From IMG/VR virus record IMGVR_UViG_3300043496_000172, positions 1-57,301 of that record: a stretch of 57,301 nt of DNA; one strand, 5' to 3'. The position numbers and the translations under genes were made by a program. The notes beneath the pieces were generated by a model. The model saw only the letters and a list, made by a program, of their open reading frames with translations. It made no database searches and was not told where the DNA came from. Shown here one piece after another: positions 24,631 through 35,600 of this stretch; position 1 is the first letter of the stretch, and every line of letters begins with the position of its first letter. This DNA comes from a virus.

Positions 24631-25511
24631 CAGCCTTGCCCCCAGGTTGTTTCACGGATAACAGGAAGGTCAGGGGACGCAATCGACATCCGGGATGGCA
24701 ACCGGCCCGGATTGATGTGTTGGATGATGCTGTCCACTGTCGTCAAGCCAGTCAGCCCGTTCTGTAACAACTGGTCCACATCGGCAAGACTGACAGTTAC
24801 ACCTTGTCGGGCGATGGAGGTAACCCGCTGCGGCAAACGACAGGCGGCCCCAATGCAGTTCTTGATCCATTCGCACGCCAGCTCCCCCGCTGCTCGTTGC
24901 AGGATGCCGGGGACAGCCCTTCCCCACAGGTAGGACACCTCCCAGACGTGATCATTGTCGGTAGGTGCGAGAGATCCGGAGACCGGAAAGTCGTAGTCGT
25001 TGTGCCAGGGCAGGCCACCGTCGGTAGCAGTGATCGGAGTGGTAGCCAGGTTGGGACCTTGTCGAACCAGCCACTCGTAGTTGTCTACCCGGTACGTTGA
25101 CGGGTCCACAATGACGCCGTTACTGAATTTGACCTCAACGATTCCGGATACCGGCGGAGTCAACCACACCTGATCTGTGGGCCGGCAGCGGTGACAGCCC
25201 GCCCCGTTGCCGCACCAACAGTTACGCCACACACCGTTGAGGATGTATGGGAACCAGACCCCATCGCCCCAGTAGTAACCGGAGCCCCAGCCGAAGTTGT
25301 CCTCGCAGTCTTTACCGCAGGGACGCACAGTCCGCAGGCAGGCCCCATACCGGCGACCGGTCGCCGCCCAAATCGAGAGGGCGGCATACTCTGCTGCCGC
25401 TGTCTGAAGTGCCAGTGTCTGATCGGCCCAGATGTCACAGCATCCGGCATCTACGGTCCAGTTGCAGGGCAGCCCGGGGACTGAGTCGGTGAACACGGTG
25501 ATTGTGGCCAA
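24630..25511 (-). CDS. head-to-tail adaptor protein
   Basis: A 293-residue Cys- and Trp-rich protein (GCCDIWADQTLALQTAAAEY, RNCWCGNGAGCHRCRPTDQV). It ends in the helical LACEWIKNCIGAACRLPQRV and a typical late loop DQLLQNGLTGLTTVDSIIQ. This follows the pattern of actinophage head-tail adaptors, which attach to the portal and fasten the neck. Many cysteines may be disulphide- or metal-linked. It is encoded just before the beta-rich structural gene. Confidence 0.72.
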   Translation of the reverse strand: MATITVFTDSVPGLPCNWTVDAGCCDIWADQTLALQTAAAEYAALSIWAATGRRYGACLRTVRPCGKDCEDNFGWGSGYYWGDGVWFPYILNGVWRNCWCGNGAGCHRCRPTDQVWLTPPVSGIVEVKFSNGVIVDPSTYRVDNYEWLVRQGPNLATTPITATDGGLPWHNDYDFPVSGSLAPTDNDHVWEVSYLWGRAVPGILQRAAGELACEWIKNCIGAACRLPQRVTSIARQGVTVSLADVDQLLQNGLTGLTTVDSIIQHINPGRLPSRMSIASPDLPVIRETTWGQG

Positions 25512-25547
25512 CTCAGCCCCCCTTCAGTATCTGTCGTCTAGATCAGG

Positions 25548-25865
25548 TTACGGGGTCGGCGGCGGGTTGTCGGACCCGTCTGCGTCCCCGACTTCAGCGT
25601 CGAATGCGTCAACCTTCGCGGTCAAGGCATCGAGCGCTGCCTGGCCAGCTGCTCCCAGGTTGTCTCGGTCGGCTTCCAGTGCCGCAAGTGCGGCCCGGAC
25701 ATCGGCGATGAGGTCGGTTACCTTGACGTCCAGGGCTCCGATTGCCTCGGCTTCATTCATGGTCAACTCCTTCAGTGGTAGTAGCTGCTCTGCCATAATC
25801 TGGCGGATCTCATTGGCCGTGGGGCCGTTGATGTTGATAGTTACCAGTCCGGCCAGGTCTGCCAT
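25548..25865 (-). CDS. coiled-coil structural-region protein, 105 aa
   Basis: A short beta start (LAGLVTININGPTANEI) is followed by a continuous acidic Ala-rich helix (LIADVRAALAALEADRDNLG) and a Pro-rich acidic tail (GSDNPPPTP). This fits a coiled-coil oligomer. It sits between the tail-type structural gene and the adaptor, and probably is a virion or assembly protein; a scaffolding role is possible. Confidence 0.55.
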   Translation of the reverse strand: MADLAGLVTININGPTANEIRQIMAEQLLPLKELTMNEAEAIGALDVKVTDLIADVRAALAALEADRDNLGAAGQAALDALTAKVDAFDAEVGDADGSDNPPPTP

Positions 25866-25868
25866 GTA

Positions 25869-26588
25869 CTAGCCCGGAGTCAGACTGGAAAGAGTGCTAC
25901 ATCCACATGCCGACGTGGGTGGTGCCAGTCGGGTAAGGAACATCCGGTGATGCTGTGTCGACAGGATCGGCGTCAACAGCGGAATCGGAGTGTTGAGGTT
26001 GGCGGTCGCATCGGACAGGTCGATGTTGTATGGACCGGTGCCCCAGTTGGAATTTGCCTGCGTCCGGGCGTTGACAACAAAGTTGGCCGCACCGTTTTCG
26101 AAGGTGATGTCACCGACGGTTCCCTCAATGACCCAGGGGAACAGGGCATAGCCGTATTCCACGCCACCGGTACAGGCCGGACCACCCACCACGGAGGCGA
26201 GTCGGGTCCAGCCTTCCAGGGCGAAGGAGGCTGAAGCAGCCGACCCTTCCTGGGTACTGAAACCGGTAGCGCGTGGCGAAGGAGCGTTGTCCAGAACCAG
26301 CGGCTCAGACGTCATGATGTTCACGAGTTCCGGGTCCACGTTGCACAACGTGATCACCAGGTTGATCCACTTCAGGATCGGCGGGTTCGTCTGCTTGACG
26401 CAGAACACACCGTCACCGTTCTTGATGAAGAACTCCTCGCGGTCCTCGTACTCCTTCGTCATCTCAATGGAGATGATTCCGTCGGAGACCACGGTGGAAC
26501 AGCCGGTAACCGGAACACCACAGTTGACGTCAACCTTCGTCGCCCGGATGCGTGGAACCTTGAAGGGGGTATAGCAAATCGAGGTCAC
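25869..26588 (-). CDS. structural protein, candidate major tail protein
   Basis: The 239-residue product is beta-rich with several Cys (VDVNCGVPVTGCSTVV, GVFCVKQTNPPILKW) and TKEYEDREEFFIKNGDG. Late segments include VEYGYALFPWVIEGTVGDI. I recall such proteins next to the capsid gene in actinophages, labelled major tail or capsid-associated protein. Length and abundance-type codon pattern suit a tube or decoration subunit. No decisive motif separates these. Confidence 0.6.
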   Translation of the reverse strand: MTSICYTPFKVPRIRATKVDVNCGVPVTGCSTVVSDGIISIEMTKEYEDREEFFIKNGDGVFCVKQTNPPILKWINLVITLCNVDPELVNIMTSEPLVLDNAPSPRATGFSTQEGSAASASFALEGWTRLASVVGGPACTGGVEYGYALFPWVIEGTVGDITFENGAANFVVNARTQANSNWGTGPYNIDLSDATANLNTPIPLLTPILSTQHHRMFLTRLAPPTSACGCSTLSSLTPG

Positions 26589-26800
26589 TTCTGACTCCGC
26601 TTCTTTCGGACAGGCAGCGAAGGCTGTTCGGTTTCCAGATCCATGTAGCGCAGGAACCGGTCATACAGGTATTCGGGAATCACCAGGCCGAGACCCGGTG
26701 TGTCCGTTGTGGTAGCGACATCGTTGATGTCGTTCGCGAGGCTGAACAGAATTCGGGCATGGACCGGAAACTGTTCAGTTGTCGGCGTCAGCGTGATCAT
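26585..26800 (-). CDS. small hypothetical structural-block protein, 71 aa
   Basis: ATG 26800 overlaps the upstream stop as ATGA; the longer frame upstream runs antisense-like through the previous gene and is not credible. The product has an N-terminal beta segment (MITLTPTTEQFPVHARILF), a helical middle and a basic tail (LPVRKKRSQK). It may be a small assembly protein. Function unknown. Confidence 0.55.
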   Translation of the reverse strand: MITLTPTTEQFPVHARILFSLANDINDVATTTDTPGLGLVIPEYLYDRFLRYMDLETEQPSLPVRKKRSQK

Positions 26801-27633
26801 GTGGTGGTGCAGTCCCTGGTAACAGCGACCGACCACTTGCCGCATTCGATGGTCATGGCGAACACCTGCTCGGCAACCAGGGACAGCGTGTTGTCGGAAC
26901 GGTTCAGCACCGATTCCGGTGGCACGAAGATCTCCGAGTCCTGCCAGATAACTACCCGGCCAGTTGCATACATGTACTCGACCGTGGTCGTGACCGCTTC
27001 TCCGGCCGGACCGGTGCCGTCGTAACCCTGACCGAACACCACCGGAGTGCCGGCATATGTCTGCCATCCACGCCCACGCGGAAGCAGGAGATGGTTGTTG
27101 GCGAGGAACGGCATCATGTACGGACGGGCGTGAATGATTCCACCGACGATGGTGTTATCGGCCAGCCCTTGTTCCAGAATTGCCAGCGCTGTAACGGGGC
27201 ACGAGGCGGCGGTGAGCGGCGTAGCGCCTCGAAGTAGTCCGGTAATACCTGGCAGGCCGGGTGCGTTTCCACCACTCCATAGCCGCTTCTCCACTGCTCG
27301 CTGTGCCCGGAGTTGCATGCGGGTGAGGACCCGACGGCGAGCTTCGTCGTAGTCGACGCCCACGATGGAGCAGGTGTAGGACGTGTACACCGCGAACGGG
27401 GCACCCGAAACCGGGGTAGCTAGTACCTGGAAGGTCTTTGAACCAGAGACCGGGGGGCACTGCATGTCCCAGATGTAGACATCCCCGCACGAGTCTGGGA
27501 TGTACTGAACACCGCCGCCTACCGCAGGCGGTGCCGGGAAGGGTGTGGGTCCGACGGCAGCATCGAACAGCCCAGGCTGAACCTGTGGCGGTGGCGGTGG
27601 CTCCGCATAAAACGGACCGTTGAAGACTGGCAT
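26797..27633 (-). CDS. structural protein downstream of the capsid gene
   Basis: ATG 27633 has an excellent AAAGGAGG four bases upstream. The 278-residue product begins with a proline-rich arm (FYAEPPPPPQVQPGLF) followed by alpha/beta sequence with a basic patch (ARRRVLTRMQLRAQRAVEKR) and a beta-rich C-terminus. Strong translation signals and position right after the major capsid gene point to an abundant virion protein, such as a second capsid-shell or stopper component. Not firmly identified. Confidence 0.6.
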   Translation of the reverse strand: MPVFNGPFYAEPPPPPQVQPGLFDAAVGPTPFPAPPAVGGGVQYIPDSCGDVYIWDMQCPPVSGSKTFQVLATPVSGAPFAVYTSYTCSIVGVDYDEARRRVLTRMQLRAQRAVEKRLWSGGNAPGLPGITGLLRGATPLTAASCPVTALAILEQGLADNTIVGGIIHARPYMMPFLANNHLLLPRGRGWQTYAGTPVVFGQGYDGTGPAGEAVTTTVEYMYATGRVVIWQDSEIFVPPESVLNRSDNTLSLVAEQVFAMTIECGKWSVAVTRDCTTT

Positions 27634-27690
27634 CAGACCTCCTTTGTCATGACAGTCAAAGGGGGCCGGAGAAACCGGCCCCGTCACGAC

Positions 27691-29412
27691 TTACGGGCAG
27701 GTCAGGGTGCCAAGACTGGTGGTCTTACCACTCGGGCAAACAGGCACCGTGTACACACGAGACAGCGGGCACATACGGATCATCTTCCAGCCGGTTTCCG
27801 TGAACAGGTGAGTCACCTGGTTCGTGGCCAGCTTGGTCGAGTCGTAGACGCTGTTCAAGGTGATGACATCGTTGACGGCGCGGACCCAGGTACCGGCCGG
27901 GTAGATGAGGAACTGAAGCGAAGACGGCAGGCTCGTGATCGGCGTCGAAGCACCTGGCGAACCAGAAACCGCACCGGTCGCGAAAGAGTCCTGCCAGTCG
28001 TAGACGAACTGTGCCCGGACACCACGAGCCGACAGGGCACCCGTGATGGCCGAATCGGCCAGCGTCAGCGTGTTCGCGTAGTCGCCACCGTTACGACGGA
28101 TCCAGTCGGCCCGCATCTGGGCGAGGATCCAGAACGGCAGGACTACTTCCAGCGTCGCGGTGCGCTGAAGACGCAGCCGGTACTTGATGTCGACCGTGGC
28201 CATCTCGATCGCAGACAGCACCTGCGACACGGTTGAACCGTCCGTGGCCCACGGTGCAAATGCGGTCAGGCTGACTGCAGTAGAGCCGGCAACCATGGCC
28301 GCGATCTGCTCACGGTTGACCTGGTGCGCAGACGCAGCCATCGCGCCACGGGTGAAGGTGGCCGTGAACTCCGGGTAACCCCGGATCGACAGGATGTTGC
28401 CGGTCAGGCAGATGCCGGTGACACCGAGACGGTCATCCACGAAGTCGGGGCAGGGGATCTCCAGGCACGTCTTCGTCGTCCCGGCTGCAACTTGAGCCTC
28501 AGTCAAGTTGAAGAAGCCGGTACCCGAACCGAAGATGTAAGAGAAGTCGATACCGGTGTTGTGTCGGATACCGCCACGACGAGCCTGAACCTCAGGCGCG
28601 TCGAGGAGACCATCACTGGTGATCTGGAGGCAGATGTCGTAGTCGGTTTCCGACGGTGCACACCAACCAGCAGCTGCAACCAAAGAGTCGCGACCGGGTT
28701 GCGTTGCCTCAATCTCCTTGCGGCGGATCTCGGTAGAAGCAATCAGCGAACCACCCGGCAGGCGTTCCTCGTTGATGAGCTTCATCAGCTTCGGGTAGTC
28801 GTTGTCGTCCATGAAAACGGAGTACTCGTCCGGGTAGTCACGGACCATCTTCGCGACACCGTAGTGGATCGGACCCTGACCCACCGGGCCAGAGGCACCA
28901 GCGTGACCGGCACTCCGGGCGATGAACGCCTTAGCCACATCCACCATGTCGGTGAACTTGTGACCAGCTTCGTAGTCTGGGACGCCAGCTGCCGCGATCA
29001 GCGTGGAGTAAGCCTCCCGCTTCACGGCATGGGTCTGGACCTGGTTGCCGTTACGGTCGATGATGTCGGATACCCGAACGCTGACCACGCCAGAGTCATC
29101 CGTGGTGGCGGTGACGGTGGTGGAAGCAGTGACTGCCGCTTCGTCTACGTCGTCCTTCTCGGCTTCCTCGTCCTCATCGTTGGCGAGGGCGGAGAAGCGG
29201 TTCGAGCGTTCCTGGCGTTCCTGAATCTCGGCCGGGATGTCGTACTTGTAGAACTGCTTCAGTCCGGCAAGTTCATCGAGCTCATCTGCGGTGATCGTCT
29301 CGGCAGAAACCGACGACATCATGGTGGAGTATTCGGTTTCTGCCTCGGCACGCTTCGCCTTGAGGGCAGAGACCGTGAAGACAGTCAGGTCTTCGGGGAT
29401 TTCGAAAGCCAT
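27691..29412 (-). CDS. major capsid protein (HK97 fold) with N-terminal scaffold-like domain
   Basis: The 573-residue product has a 120-residue charged, helical N-terminus (ALKAKRAEAETEYSTMMSSV, then an Asp/Glu-rich patch DEDEEAEKDDVDE), as in HK97-type delta or scaffold domains. The shell domain follows, with the typical late segments ATVDIKYRLRLQRTATLEVV and WVRAVNDVITLNSVYDSTKL. The maturation protease encoded upstream would remove the N-terminal part after procapsid assembly. A hairpin sits right before ATG 29412. Confidence 0.85.
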   Translation of the reverse strand: MAFEIPEDLTVFTVSALKAKRAEAETEYSTMMSSVSAETITADELDELAGLKQFYKYDIPAEIQERQERSNRFSALANDEDEEAEKDDVDEAAVTASTTVTATTDDSGVVSVRVSDIIDRNGNQVQTHAVKREAYSTLIAAAGVPDYEAGHKFTDMVDVAKAFIARSAGHAGASGPVGQGPIHYGVAKMVRDYPDEYSVFMDDNDYPKLMKLINEERLPGGSLIASTEIRRKEIEATQPGRDSLVAAAGWCAPSETDYDICLQITSDGLLDAPEVQARRGGIRHNTGIDFSYIFGSGTGFFNLTEAQVAAGTTKTCLEIPCPDFVDDRLGVTGICLTGNILSIRGYPEFTATFTRGAMAASAHQVNREQIAAMVAGSTAVSLTAFAPWATDGSTVSQVLSAIEMATVDIKYRLRLQRTATLEVVLPFWILAQMRADWIRRNGGDYANTLTLADSAITGALSARGVRAQFVYDWQDSFATGAVSGSPGASTPITSLPSSLQFLIYPAGTWVRAVNDVITLNSVYDSTKLATNQVTHLFTETGWKMIRMCPLSRVYTVPVCPSGKTTSLGTLTCP

Positions 29413-29413
29413 T

Positions 29414-29456
29414 GTGGGCCTCTCATCGGAAGGGTGAACTTCCGGTGCAGGCCCAC
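29414..29456 (-). promoter_or_regulatory. hairpin covering the capsid gene ribosome-binding site
   Basis: In the mRNA an outer stem of eight pairs (GUGGGCCU with AGGCCCAC) encloses an inner six-pair stem (CGGAAG with CUUCCG). The outer stem ends two bases before the capsid ATG and contains most of the Shine-Dalgarno GAGAGG. This could be a translational switch, an RNA processing site or an attenuator; there is no T tract. Confidence 0.6.
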
Positions 29457-29490
29457 AGCTACAGCCACCGATCTATCCTGGATAGTAACA

Positions 29491-29646
29491 CTAGATCTTG
29501 CTATACGAAGTACCTACCGGTCCGAGGATTGCGGCAGCTTTTGCCTCATGAAGACCGGTTACGACCTTCTTCTCCCCGTTTGGGTACTTCACCTCATACA
29601 TGGGCTCTGGCTCCTTCGCCTGTCCCTCATTGCATGCGCAACCCAT
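29491..29646 (-). CDS. small MGCxC-type protein, 51 aa
   Basis: ATG 29646 follows GGAGG. The product starts MGCACNEGQAKEPEP and continues MYEVKYPNGEKKVV and LHEAKAAAI. This resembles short actinophage proteins that begin MGCxC and have a small beta hairpin plus helix. It lies in the gap between the 2027-residue protein and the capsid gene. A role in capsid assembly is possible from position only. Confidence 0.65.
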   Translation of the reverse strand: MGCACNEGQAKEPEPMYEVKYPNGEKKVVTGLHEAKAAAILGPVGTSYSKI

Positions 29647-29677
29647 TCAGATCGCCTCCCTCCATGTTCACGGTAAA

Positions 29678-32600
29678 TCAGCTGGCCCGTGTAAGAGCCA
29701 CTTTCTCAGCTTTTCGGCTCGGATTCCGGCGGATGTCGTTCAGTTCCTTGATCGCCGCAGCGACAACTCGGTCCAGTTCGACTTTGCCTTCCTGGCTTTC
29801 ATGACGCCGGTTCAACAACTTGGTCAGTGCTGCATCGAGACGCAGCGGACTGGCGACCTCAGGGTCACCATTCTTCAGCTTGCGCAGGATCGTTTCCAGC
29901 ATGTCCGCCTCGCCTGGATCGCCGTGACTGAGCGGACCCCGGGCCAGCGGGATCGACTGAATTTCTCTGGCCAGTTTTTCCAGGAACGGTGGCGCACCAA
30001 AGGTTTGAATCTGCACCTTAGGCGTGTCAACTTTCTTGACGATATCTTCCAGCTCACTGCGTGCCTTCGACCCAGCTGGCATCCGGGCAGCCAGTTTCTT
30101 TACCTGGTCTACGAACTCATCGCCGGTGATTTCGCCTGACACTTGCCGGGTGGCGATTTTCCCGAGCACGTTCTCCAGCCGGTCGCCGTCGACTTCGAGG
30201 TCTCGGTCTTTGCCCATGCCGGACAGAGCCTGGCCAACGTTCCCGCTGGCGTGGAAGTACACCGGCCCCGGTGCACCGCCCCAACCGTTCTTCAGGACCG
30301 GCTTGTCGGAGTAGACACCGGCACGAACCTCATCGTTACGGAAGCCACCTTGGGCAACTTTCCGGATACCAGCGGCAGTTTGCTCATTCGCGGCTTCCTG
30401 CGCTGCTGCCTTGGCAGCTTTCTTCGTCACCTTCTTGGCTGGAGAAGGAGCTGGGGCTGGTGGTGTCGCTGCCTTGACGGCTGCCTTCACTGCCTTCTTG
30501 GCCGGAGCCGGTGCCCCCGCCTGTTCCTGCTGGGCCAGGATGCTGGCGATGCGGTCCTTCCGGGCCATGCTGGTGAACTTGATGCCGCGTTCATCTTCGA
30601 TGCCTTTGATGTCGGGCACCGTCATCTCCTGAAGCTCCGCTTCGGTGTACCGGTGTGCGCCGGCTGGGAGTTTCGCCTCAGGTGCTGCCACCTTCTTGAC
30701 TGCCTTCGCTGGTGACAGATCCCGGGCAACTTCAGCCTGGGCGGCTTTCGCTACCCGACGTGTTTCCACTGCCTGCTCCACTGATTTCTTTGGCAGTTCG
30801 TCTTCGCGAATGGAGATTTGAGTCTTGTTCTGGTTGCCCAGAATGATTCCAGCAGCCCGATCAGCGTCGGTGAGAGTGTGCTGACCTGGCGTCGTGGTGA
30901 CGTACGTACCAGGTTTCACATTCATTCGCGCCAGTGCTGCGTCTACTTCCTCGCGATTGAAACCGGCGGGGATTTCGTTACGGAAGTCGGCAATGTAAAC
31001 AGAGTCAGTCTTATCCGTTTTGCCAGCTTTTTTATGTGCCCGCTTGAATGCCTGAACGATGGCAGCTTCAACTTCAGCCTGCCGTTCAGGCGTACCAGCG
31101 TGAGCCTGGTCCGGGACCGTTCCTTCGAATCCGGGCCGGACAACAACTCTGGCTGGCGGACCTTCAACCTGACTGGCCAATGCCTTGGTTCGAGCCAGTT
31201 CCTGGTCGAACTGAGCCTTTGTCATGTTCTGCGGTGCGGGTGTTCTCGGCGCCAGCTCTGCCTCATTGGCAAGTGCTTTGGTACGGGCCAACTGCTCGTC
31301 AAGCTGCCCCTTTGACATGTTCTGCGGTAGCGCAGCCTTCGCAGGAGCCGCCTTCTTCGCTGCCCGTGCCAGGGTCGCTTTAACCGGCGCAGCCTTTTTG
31401 GCTGGCGGTGCCACCTTCTGCGCTACTTCGGCCAGGACTTCTTGCACCACAGCCTGTTTGGCTACTGGCTTGCGGGTACGAACTTCCTTCGCTTCGGCAT
31501 CATATTGCTTCGCGATCCCATCAAACCGAGCGGCTTGTTCCGCGCGGGCTTCTGGCGACAGGGTCTTGTCACGTTTCGCTGCATCCCGCTTACTGCGCCA
31601 GTCTCGGGCATGAGTTCGGAGCTGAACCCCGGCTGCCTGTGGAGTGATCTCACCAGCTTCGAGAGACGTGATCGTGTCCCGGAGGCCGGCTCCCTCCATC
31701 GTGTCGCCTTTGATGTCGGCGGAAGGTTTCGGTGCTGTTGGCTCTGGTTTCGCTGCTGGTGCTTCTGGCAGTTTCGGGGTGACGTCTTCACCGGCCAGGT
31801 GCCGGCGAGCCATGTCGCGCACCATTTCGGTAGCGATCTGGTCTTTCGTCAGCGGACCCTCAGGCAGTTTGATGCCCTGGAGTTCAGCTGCCTTCCGGAG
31901 ATCGTCTTCCGTGGAAGACTTCCACGTCTCCCATTCATGGGCGTCCAGGGCAATAGCCTGGACTTCTTGCATGACTTCTTTCCGGGACACAGTGGATGGA
32001 CCCTTGCCGCCGAGTCCTTCGATCGCTGTGCGCTGCCACCCAACCGACTCCAGGTCCAGTTCCCGGTTGCGGGTGAGATTGGTGCGTTCGGCCTGTGTCA
32101 GGTTGGGGTCTTTCAGCTCCTTTTCTGCTCGGGCGATGCCGGATTCGCTGGTGCGAATCATGGTGGTCAGGCGACGCTTCGCATCGGCGACCTTGTTCTC
32201 GGACAGCAGTTTCCGGATGCCGTCCGCTTGTGCCTTGTTGCCGAAGTCGCCTGGAACAGTGATGCCTTTTTCGTCCAGGATCTGATCGAGGTCGACGCCG
32301 GAGGTCTTGACTCGGGTCTTTTCTTGAGCGACTCGTTCGGCTACCTCAACGACATGGGTCCGGTCTTTCTCCGGCATGTCAGCGAGGACCCGCTCCTGCA
32401 TCTTCGGATCAATTTCACCGATCCGGGCGAGGAGTCGAGCGGCGACCCGGTCTTCGACCGAGACTTTGGCCGGTCCCTTGGTTGCCTCTACTTCCTGGCG
32501 TACTTCAGCTACCGCAGCCGGAGTGATCTTCTTCGCTGCCTTCTTGGCCACCTTTACCGGAGCAGCCTCAGCCAACGTCTTGACTTGACGGAACCGATCC

Positions 32601-35600
32601 AACGCCTCCCGTGCGTTGTCCTCACCATCGCGGGCAGCATCCAACTGCTGCTGGACGTCGTCGAAGTCCTGGCTTTCTGGATCAGTGTCGTTGAGACGCT
32701 GCTCCAGTCGTCGAACCTCTTCAGCAGCGTCCTGGACATCACCCCGAAGCGACTCTTCGTGGGCAACATTTTCATGGAGAGCCGGACCGGTGGCAGCTTT
32801 CTTGGCTTCCGCCACAGACTTGGTAGCCGGAGTCCGGAGACGGTCAGTGGATACCACACTGTCAGAGGTATGGATCGCATCGGCAAGCGTCTGGAACTGG
32901 CCAGAGTTGTGCTGGGCTCGGTCAGCTGCCGCACCGTCACCGGCCTTGATTGCCTTGGTGACCTCCATCTGCCATTTACGCTCGGCTCGTTTCGCTGCCT
33001 GCCGGGCCTGGAGTTTGCTCCAGGTCCCGGCCCGAACCTTGTCCGCGATTTCATTGAATTCAGCGGCAGTGTCACCACCGCCAGTCTGGGACTGATGCTC
33101 GGCGATAACAGCTTCCAGCGACTCCCGCTTAACCTGTGCAGCGGTCTTCTTGGCCGGTGCAGCAGCAGCAGCCTTCTTCGCTGCCTTTTTCAGGACAGCT
33201 GGGACCCCTGGCATTTCGGCAACTGTTGCCAGTGCCTTAGCTTGCGGAGTTGCAGGCTCTTCAGGTGCAGGCTGCGCTGCCTTCTTCGCAACCTTGACTG
33301 CCTTGGCGGCAGCGGCCTTCTTCACCGGTGCTTCGATCGCCTGGTCGATGGCCTTTTCACGGTCGACGCCCTGAGCCCGCAGTTGCTTGTAGACCTTCAG
33401 GTCTTCTGGTGCCAGCTCTGGTGTGCCGGCTTGAGCCAGCGCTTCCTCGGCGGTAGCCGGCGCCTTCGGGTTGGCCTTGTCCTCTTCCTCGCCCCGGATC
33501 CGGCCGAGGATTTGACGCTTCAACAGGCCAGGAGAGAGGGCAACACCGTTTGCTTTGGCATGCTCCTTCAGTTGGGCAATGGTCATCTTGTCCAGGTCGA
33601 CAGCCGGGGCGCCTTCAACCTTCTTCTGAAGGTCCGGATTCGCTTTCCAGTGTGCGGCCAATTCCTTGGCCAGGACTGACTTCAGCTTCAGCTTCTTGTC
33701 GGCCCGGGTTTCGACACCCCACTTGTCAGCGAGACCACGCATGTCACCGACCGACAGGGCGTTGACGCCGGTGAGGATGTTCTTCTCCGTGCGACCAGCC
33801 AGCGAAGTTTCGGCCTGCTCCACGTTCGGAGCGGCCTTCGCCACCTTCTTGACCGGAACCCGCTTCGGCAGCTTCTCCTCGTTAGCCTCAATCGCGTCGG
33901 CTACCTTGCGCAGGTAGTTAGCCTCTGGGGTGTCATCTTGACGGGCTTGGTCCCGTAGCCGGGCAGCAGCTTTCGGCTTGGTGGTGCGACCGTTGCGAAG
34001 CAGATCGGCCTGCTCGTCGAGGAGAACATCTCCAGCCGTCATCTTGGCTGGTTCAGGTCCAACCTCGTCCGACCACTGTTTGCGTTGTTCTGCGTTTAGG
34101 CGGTCATCTTCGAGGTCCTGCTGCCGCTGGGTGGCAAGCTTCTGCTGCCGCTCTGCCTGTGGCTCGGTTCGGGGGGCGGCGTCTTTTGCCAGCCGACCAG
34201 CGCCACCGTTGGGTTTCGCTGCTTCAGTGACGGCAGAAGGTTCACCAGGTAGCCGGTCCTGGCCACCGCCGGGGCGGGTGCGCTCCTTGATCTTTTTGAC
34301 TGCGGCCGCGTCCAGCTCACGGATGACGTCGGCTTTGGCCTTGCGGTTCTTCTCACCAAGGGAGAAGTGGCTTCGGATCAGGTCGGCCAGCTTTTCCTGG
34401 CGTTCAACGTCAGTGGCTAGGTGCCGGTCGGCTAGCCCTTCCTGGCTGCCCTGATGCAGCTTGTTGCGTTCGATGTCTGCTTCAAGGTCACGCAACGCAT
34501 CCTGTGGAGTGACCTTGCCGCTACTGATGGCATTCATGGCGCTGTTGAATTCCCGGCGGCGGGCCGGGTCCAGCGGCGCTGGAAGGTCTGCGTTGGCTAC
34601 AGCTTCCCGGAAGCTGACAGCGGGGTTTCCGGTGACGAGTGCAGTGGCACCGTTTGGTGGTTCAACTCCACTCGGTGCAGGAGCCTCCACGGGGGTGGGG
34701 GTTTCTGGTACGCTCGGCGTAGTCGCTGGTGGAGCGGCAGGTTCTGCCGGAACCTGCGCTCGGGAAGGCTGCTCCACCGGCGCAGGCGTAGGTGCGGTCC
34801 CAGGGGTGGATGGCTGCGCCTGCCGGGGCGCAGGCTCCTGGGTTACCGCTGCTGGTCGGCCCAGGACCTGCGCCCGCCGCGTTGCCCGCTCCGTAGCCGC
34901 ATCCCGGTTGATGGTCCCGTTCGGATTCTCCGGCAGGCCACCCGCTGCCTGGCCGCCTGGAAGTTGGCTGGCTCCCTGCTCACCCATCAAGCGCTGAGTC
35001 TGAGCATTGCGGAGGGCAGTGATCGCAGCCTCACGGTCGGCTGGCTTTCCTGGCCCAGCGTGACCAGTTTCCGGTGCCGGGTTCTCCCCCGCCGTCTTCG
35101 GGGTTGCTACCGCCCACATGAAGTACCCACCGCGACCATCAGGCTTGACCTTGGTGACGGTCATTTCCTGATCCCGGTCAAAGAACATGCGCCGGTCGCT
35201 GGGCGTCTGGCCAGGAATGGCCATCCGAGTGCCTTTAGGCGTAGCGATGGACAGCGTGATGTTGCCGTTTCCACCACCCAGTGGCGTACCCATGTTGACG
35301 GCACCATAGCCACGGTTGGCGATGATGTTGCCGGTCATTTCCTCCAGCTCCGGCAGCCGGTCAGGAGTCAGACCGAAGGCAGACGGTGGAACCACCTGCG
35401 ACACGATGATGTCGTCCGGGATGTCCTGCATCTCCGAGTCCATCATGCTGACGAATTTCTTCGTCGATGGCTCGTCCGGGTTGCCGTCTAACAGGTCCTC
35501 GTTGGCGTTGAAGAAATCAGCCTGTAGCCGTTCATAGCCACCGTTGGTGAACCGGCCAGGCTTACGCTGGGCCAGGTTCTGGGTGTACTGCGTTGCCTGA

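Noticed and set aside
28324-29676. 450-codon open frame antisense to the capsid gene
   Set aside because: A shadow frame of a well-supported major capsid gene; Arg/Val-rich and lacking a start signal.
31442-33679. 745-codon open frame antisense to the giant head protein
   Set aside because: It mirrors the third-codon GC bias of the real gene, has no ribosome-binding site and translates to Leu/Arg/Cys-rich nonsense without domain features.
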